Of a stretch of DNA of 64,000 nt, positions 57,830 to 64,000 are shown in pieces. Made by a program: the position numbers and the translations under genes. Positions within the stretch are counted from its first letter, which is position 1. Every line of letters begins with the position of its first letter. The stretch is from Rotaria sp. Silwood1 (Eukaryota; Rotifera; Eurotatoria; Philodinida; Philodinidae). The stretch lies in NCBI GenBank assembly GCA_905250075.1, contig CAJNOP010000375.1:1-64000 (forward strand), given 5' to 3'. The notes beneath the pieces were generated by a model. That model made no database searches. It worked only from the letters and a program-made list of their open reading frames with translations, and was not told where the DNA came from.

Positions 57830-60346
57830 GTTCTTGTAATAGGTTTGTGAAGTACTGCGTTGTAGTTTTTTCTTTTTCTGTCTAAAATATGCTCGGCAGA
57901 CTTTGTTCCCAGTTTTATGTTTAGGTTACATTTCTCATTCAAATAAGATGCTCGAAAAATCTTGGAGGAGAAAACTTAAATAACTCTTGAATAGCTCAAG
58001 TGATTTGCAGGAGTTCTCTACAATTTATCTGGTGTTCCCTTAATATTTATTCTGAACAGCTTAGAGAAAACCTTTATACCCACGGCCATTAGAATCAACA
58101 TCATTTGATTGATGGTCAAATTTTTACTATCAACGATTGTAAAATGAAGTCTGCTCATTAAACTTGACAAAAAATGCGAAAAGAGGGTGCTATTAAAAAA
58201 CTAATGAAATTATATCATTATTATCGGAGTGATGACTATTTGAAACGATTGTTCAGGATAATACTGAATTATAACAAAATGAATGGCGCCTCGTATTTTG
58301 AAAATGAAGTACATTGGTTTTTCGATACCATTTCTACTAGTATGCGGATTAAAAGAGGATTATCTACGAAGGCTACTAAAGATCAGTCTTTTTAGTTCAG
58401 TGTGCTCACTTAAAACTAAGGATATGTAAAAAGAATTAGGAATAAAATCATGAAAACTCATGGATGTCGCTTAAATGATTTAAGAGCTGTGCAACTTTTT
58501 ATTCTCAGGGTCTTTTGAAACACTTTGCATGGTAGCAGTTTGGTTTAATGAAATAGTCTTTAGAAATATGACACATGTTTTTCATGCGTTCGACAGAAAA
58601 ATACTCACAGTAGATAACTCGACTATTTCATCGAGGAACTCATCACAGCAAAAATGCAAACAATTAGCACCTCTCTTTTCATCTGGTCGTAGCAGACTAA
58701 TCTTTCTCGTTTCTTATCTCCATCATTGAAAAAAGAACGCATGTTTATTAGATAAATATGGTGATAAACTAGTGCATGGTAGTTGCAATATGATATCTCA
58801 TTACACTGATGTGTCCAATTTTTCTTTCAGTTTCTTTTCGAACGTGCGACAGGCACGACAAGTTTTTTTCACGAACGAATTCCGTTGTAATATCTTAGGA
58901 AACATACATTAATTACTATCAAAACATAAGCATCAATCCCACCGTTCCGATGTGGTTGATCGTGTGGGCTATGCGTATAGTCGAGTTTTGAGTAGGGGTA
59001 CCAGTGCAACTGCGTGTGAGTGAACAGCAGATCAACATCCACGCCCGCACCATGGACAAGAAAAGCGGAGGGGGGGGGGGCAGGAGCAATCCTTACAAGT
59101 AATATAGCTGATGACTTCATATTTCGTATAATTATCGTTCTCACTTAATGCTGATTATCTGTGCTTATTTAGCCGCTTCTGCTCGAAAATTTCTGAAGAA
59201 TAGGCTTTTGACTCAATTTTTTACAAAACGCCGCGTTTTCGCTCAGATCATCTTGAAAGGTTCAGTCCTCTTCGTTGCTTCTGCCGTGAGATACAGATAT
59301 TCAAAATTCTGTTTTGTCAAAACGCAAATTTTGGGCTTTAATTAGTATATCATGACAGACACAACGAAAAAGGTCGAAGCTTTCACGATAAGCTAATTTC
59401 ATTGAAAGTATTGTTTTCGCAGAGTTTCAAGTCAAAACTAGAAAGTCAACATTCAACGTGACCTGAGGGAAAGTGCGGAGTTTTGTTGAAAAGTTCAGAA
59501 AAACTTCGATAGCATAAGCACAAAGATCTGGAAAACCAAATCATTCCAGGCTTTTTCAATGCTCTCGAATTCTCATACAATGAACATAGTAGAAATTTAT
59601 CTATTAGTAATGCTTAGAACAAAACAATCGTTGTAGTAGTCTAAAATTTCATGCATTTGAACTTGTGTTATTTATCAGCAACGATTGGAAAACTTCATCG
59701 ATCTAAAAGATAAGCATTTACTATACAAATCGCTCGGAGTCGATCTACATGGTAGGTTATATTTGCGACGTTGTATCTCAATAAGGGTTTAAATGGGCAT
59801 CTATACAAGATGGATAATGACATGTACTATTAGATATTAAATTAAAATTCAAAAAAGAAAAGCTTCGGCAAAAAATGGCATTATTCACTAGTCATTATTT
59901 GTTAGTATCTTACGAGAAGCTTTTTGAGCCTATTGTAGCTGAGGGAATCTCAGTCAGTCTGAAAAATCTGTACTATATAGTAAACATACAATGCTAAATA
60001 ACTGTATCATGTTTAATAAATACGTTTAAATATTCAAATTGAAACATAAACCTTACTTATAGTACCTTATTAGTGATATTCACCTATTTTACCTACTTTA
60101 TGGTAACTACTGCAAGACGGCTATTTGCTTGCAATCAGAATTCAAGGTGAAATTAAATGCAGGACCATAGTAGCTTTTATGCTAGTTACGATATAGGTTC
60201 AGATCTAACAAATCTGTTTCGTCGCCTGACTGTCCACTGTGACCCGCATCCGAATTCCTTACCATAGGATTTCAGCATGATGATAGCCAATGCTTAGGAT
60301 ATAAGATAGTACCACGAGTTTGCTGTAAAGAGAGCTTTAAAGCAAG
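57830..60346. other. Intergenic
   Basis: No gene is supported. A 73-codon frame at 58174-58395 (+) is unrecognised. A degenerate telomere-like inverted repeat occupies 58950-59053, followed by a run of 11 G at 59070-59080. Confidence 0.5.
58950..59053. repeat. Weak telomere-like inverted repeat
   Basis: G-rich stretches (GATGTGG, CGTGTGGGC, GCGTGTGAGTG) precede a C-rich one (CATCCACGCCCGCACC). A run of 11 G follows at 59070. Same G-then-C polarity as the clear copies, but strongly degraded. Confidence 0.4.
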
Positions 60347-61140
60347 GAGAAGAAGGTTTTTAAAGCATTTGAATATTTTCTGAACGAGAATCACATGATT
60401 ATAGCCGCGTGTGCTCCGAACGATACAGATCCACTGATTGAAGCACTAGAATAATTGAATAAAATACAATTGAATATTGTACTTTTAGATCAGATTTGTG
60501 AGGAAACTTTAAAAATTTATGAAGCCAAGCGCAGCAAAGAAGCCGTAGAATTTCTCGAAAAGGCAGAAGAAATATATATTCGCACTCTTCAATTACTTTT
60601 TCAACAATACAACTTCACAGACGTTTCAATGAAAACATGCCCCCGCCTTCTCTTAACATCATTGATAAAATATAGTTTTCTAGTAAAGATCATAAGACCA
60701 AGTTAGACTTGACTATATTCATGAGAATTTCAAAGCAGACAATAATCGACAAGAGTGAAAAGGAACATCTAGAACTAGTGAAGAACATTTCTGAAAACGT
60801 TAGAAAAACATAGAAAGAGCTATTGCACACGGTGAAAATAAGACATGCTGAATTGATACAACAGAATTAAAGTTTATTAGAAAGAAAAGAGCACGACTAC
60901 AGAATCGGATAGTAAAGAATTTGCATCCATATTTTACTGATTTAGGTTTTCCTTTGTCTTTATTTCAAGCAAGCATTAGCTAGACTAGAAAAGGAGATAA
61001 GTGATCTGAAAGGAAAGGTAGCAGAAGCATGAAAAAGAAAGACTAATAAAGTAGTCAGAGATCAAAAGATTGTAGAACAGTTCGGAGATGGTATAAAACA
61101 AGAGTTACATAGTACAATAAGTCTAAACGGCCAGCAGATG
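60347..61140 (+). pseudogene. Decayed coiled-coil gene
   Basis: A frame from about 60357 reads KAFEYFLNENHMIIAACAPN, one stop at 60451, then QLNIVLLDQICEETLKIYEA and KEAVEFLEKAEEIYIRTLQL to about 60706. Farther on, pieces such as KEHLELVKNISENVRK and, at about 60970-61030, LEKEISDLKGKVAEA lie in broken frames. The heptad-rich Glu/Lys/Leu pattern suggests a long coiled coil. I cannot name the family. Many stops show that it no longer encodes a full protein. Confidence 0.45.
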
Positions 61141-62743
61141 AAATAGTTTGATAGTTAATACCAAAAGCATCAGAATAAGAGCTTCCACATCTTAACTATA
61201 ACCACAGAAGATCATAAAGTAGGAGAACCGTTAAGGTAAATTGTTTCCCGTATGATCTCACTAACACAGAAAGTGATAGCACTTTATATTTGATTATAAA
61301 GCTAATTTTTGATAAGTTTACTCCACATAGTCTTCGAAACAACACAGAGTATCAACAGACGATTTTTCGATACACTTTCTCTTTCATAGAACGGACAAAG
61401 TAACTCAGCAGCATTTTTAGGTTCGGCGTATAATATTTTTCAAAACTTTTATATTCATAGAGGCATAAAAAAAACATCAGGAAGGCATAGTTTTGATCGA
61501 AAAACTCTAGCAGGAAATTTTTGATGAAACATTGCTCAGTGATATTTTAGTGATTTATTCATAAAGATCAACAGATAATTTAATAAACGTTTTGATGCAT
61601 AAAAACCTACCTAAATGTCGGATGACATTTCTAATAATAAGCTAGAAACAAATGGCGAAGTTTTCATTCAACGACGAACGGAAAGAGCAGTCGTTATCGA
61701 AATTTTTGTTACAAAAATTTTCGAGGTACCTTCACTGGCGAATGTTTTCCTAGACCTGAGCGGAGAGTGCCATTTTTCCCTTTGCAATTCCATTCTTCAG
61801 TAGATTCATTGATTGGAAGTCAACAAACAGTAGAATAGGATCTATTTTTCACTTTCTCTCTCCTCTGATTCTACTCATTCTCCAATTCTTCGCGTCTTCA
61901 TTCATTTGTTTCCTCTAGTCGCCTCTTTTATCTATCTGCTTTAATTTCTGTCTACATATTATTGTTCCAATCATTGACTAAGCGTTGGTTAACAGTTGCT
62001 AACTACTATGCATTTGGATTGATCGGTATCTACTAATTTGAGGATATAGATTGGTGTGGCTGTGTATACGAATTTTCCCTTCACGCACACCATAATCCAC
62101 AGCAGCTTCACCTAAACTTACGTACCGTTACACAGCCAAAATATACCAAAAAGCGAAAAAGGAATTTAATTTTATATCGAACATTCCTAAAAAGACTACA
62201 AGGAGATGCGTATCTGTTGCGCATCATTAAAAGTTTCCTGGATGTGTTAAAATATGTTTACAAGCTACTGCAATAAACATCTACGTATGAACATTTTTGT
62301 CTTCATTTCAATTTTTTTAACACCTGAGAGTTTATCTATTTGTGGATCATCTATATTTTGGAGTTTACGCTGGAGAAAAATAAATAGCATTTTTCTTGTC
62401 TGCAAAAAGAAAATTATGACTTTTGTTCGTATCTCTTTTATATCATAAATGCATCAAGAGTAGCAACGTGTATGTGTGCAAAGAACTACTTATAAGAGAA
62501 AAATGGATCAGAAAATATGATAAGGCAAATTTTATGTTTCAAAGAACAGTTCCTACGACTACAAACCTCACAAAATCTCACCTGAAGTTCAGAAGATAAC
62601 AAAGATACGAAGCAAATTTATACTGATGACGACAAATCAATTTTCTTGTATTAATTGACATGAGTACGTATACATTTGAAACTTAACAAATCTTGAAATT
62701 GAATAATCACATATACACACAATTTGATAAGAATATATTCTAG
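61141..62743. other. Intergenic
   Basis: No gene is supported. A weak telomere-like inverted repeat lies at 62051-62100 (GGTGTGGCTGTG ... CACGCACACC). AAATATATTCTAG at about 62731-62743 is a likely acceptor for the ABCC exon that follows. Confidence 0.5.
62051..62100. repeat. Weak telomere-like inverted repeat
   Basis: TTGGTGTGGCTGTG, about 17 nt of spacer, then CACGCACACCATAATCCAC. Same polarity as the clear copies; very degraded. Confidence 0.35.
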
Positions 62744-64000
62744 GTGAACAACGACAATCATCCCGATTGGATTGGGCTCAATCGTCATGTACAAGATGGA
62801 TACAATTACCACTATTGTCATGGGTAACACCTACTCTCTCTTTGAGTAATAAACGCACGCTTGTTGAGAACGATCTTAACGATCTCTCTCTGTCAACGAA
62901 AAATGTTCAGTCTTATTGAATAGAGTACATCAATATAGTTCTAACTGGCAAGGTACATGGCATGTATTTATACGAACATTTTATAAGGATTTTAAAATAA
63001 GAATATTGCTCGTTTTCCCACTTATCATGGCTCATATTGCACAGCCATTGCTTATTCTTCATATTGTTCTCTATATTAAAGGTCAATCAGGATTACCTAC
63101 TTACCCTGGTTATTGATTTGCTGTTGCTCTTTGCATTTCTGCAATTCTACAAGCAATTGTTCATCAACAAATCTTCTTTCGAAATGCTCGCATAGGTATG
63201 CGAGTCCGCAATACATCATCATCTATTAGCACTTGTCGACCATCACTATCAAGTAGCTTCGTGCATGCTGTACTGCTAGTACCTTTGGAGGCTCTTGTAA
63301 CGTTTGGTTTCCTTTGGTGAAACATTGGTTTATCAACATTATTTGGCTATGGAGTACTGATTTTATTAGAATCTATGCAGTTCATTTTTAGTAGACAATT
63401 CAGTCGATATCGAAAGACTACAATGGCATGTACAGACAGCCGCGTACAAACGACCAATGAACTTATCAACGGATGTCAAATTATTAAAATGTACAATTGG
63501 GTAGAAGCCATGGAACAACGAGTACGTGAAAGGTGTCGACGTGAATTATCATACATTTACAAAGCGAGCTGCTTAAGAGCTCTTAACACTGCTCTCTCTT
63601 TCGCAACGTTATCTTATATTCTCAACACTAGCATTCTATGTCACGGTCCGAGTTCCAGTAACAATTGCGATGCTACAAGCAACTGAAAAATTTAGTGAAG
63701 TTCGTGTTTCTGCAAGAAGGATCGATCAATTTCTGCAACTTGATATGCTGTTGAATAAGCAGGAAAAAGTGAAAAACAACAACGAAGATGATGCAATCAT
63801 AATGGAAGATGCAGCATTTTCTTGGAAAGATAACCCTTCTTTGTTCTCTCTTAATCTCAAAATCAGAAGAGATGACTTGATCGGAGTGAACGGTGCTATA
63901 GGTGCTGGCAAATCAACGCTACTAGCTGCTATTCTTAGTGAGATCAATCTTATCAGTGAACAGCTGAGACTATATGTTAATTCGATTTCCTACGCCTCAC
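62744..64000 (+). pseudogene. ABC transporter, ABCC/MRP type, broken; runs off the right edge
   Basis: ABCC proteins are membrane exporters of conjugated anions. In order: WVTPTLSLSNKRTLVENDLN (start of the first core), FKIRILLVFPLIMAHIAQPL and FRNARIGMRVR (TMD1), LEALVTFGF, RVQTTNELINGCQIIKMYNW (the conserved loop before NBD1), FSEVRVSARRIDQFL, and GAIGAGKSTLLAAIL (Walker A of NBD1). Lesions: a frame change near 62912; TGA at 63114; loss of about 100 nt with scrambled frame after MRVR (63190-63270), where the conserved loop with the NDV motif should be; TGA at 63318; and a frame change near 63610. From there to the edge the frame is open. No intron explains these breaks. The signature motif and the second half lie outside the window. 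Confidence 0.85.

Overview
The window looks like nuclear DNA of a bdelloid rotifer (Adineta/Rotaria type). It is AT-rich. The spliced genes have very short GT-AG introns (60 and 45 nt in the best-resolved one). TGTGGG-type repeats, which I recall as the bdelloid telomeric unit, are scattered through the interior. Intact genes are few and separated by long AT-rich deserts and many small transposon remnants. Some genes look foreign (intronless, GC-richer). I had no database access, so family names rest on motifs I recognise, and the organism call is inference.

Layout. 1-4.4 kb: AT-rich, no convincing gene. 4.45-6.43 kb (-): a three-exon F-box protein with leucine-rich C-terminal sequence. 7.3-7.5 kb: small hairpins and a degenerate telomere-like hairpin. 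8.57-10.1 kb (+): a nucleotidyltransferase-like plus F-box gene, broken by a short insertion and carrying a telomere-like hairpin at its 3' end. 10.2-11.4 kb (-): an EGF-like seven-transmembrane receptor, convergent with it. 11.5-17.0 kb: a foldback element, a 100-N gap, a gag fragment, a large foldback carrying a GGTGCTG minisatellite, and a TA-flanked MITE. 17-24 kb: desert with one palindromic MITE. 24.1 kb (+): a small Cys-rich secreted protein. 25.1-28.2 kb: a TA-flanked composite element with an 82-bp tandem array in which each unit looks like a 29-nt exon plus a 53-nt intron; a hAT MITE sits inside one unit. 28.5-30.2 kb: repeat copy, hAT transposase remnant and the best telomere-repeat hairpin. 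31.0-31.6 kb (+): broken gene for a bacterial-type beta-sandwich domain. 33.7-34.4 kb: hAT MITE. 37.9-39.4 kb: Helitron remnant with helicase tail. 43.6-45.8 kb: MITE, then an A/C-rich degenerate ORF split by a second Helitron end. 50.6-55.3 kb (-): two LINE remnants end to end. 55.7-56.2 kb: unknown decayed coding sequence. 56.5-57.8 kb (-): an intact intronless sulfotransferase. 60.3-61.1 kb: decayed coiled-coil gene. 62.7 kb to the right edge (+): an ABCC transporter pseudogene that continues outside.

There is no operon-like organisation. Intact-looking products are the F-box protein (ubiquitin-ligase adaptor), the EGF receptor, the secreted peptide and the sulfotransferase. Two structures are most worth following. 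One is the repeated internal telomere-like inverted repeats, always G-rich arm, short loop, C-rich arm. The other is the tandem array of ready-made intron-like units.
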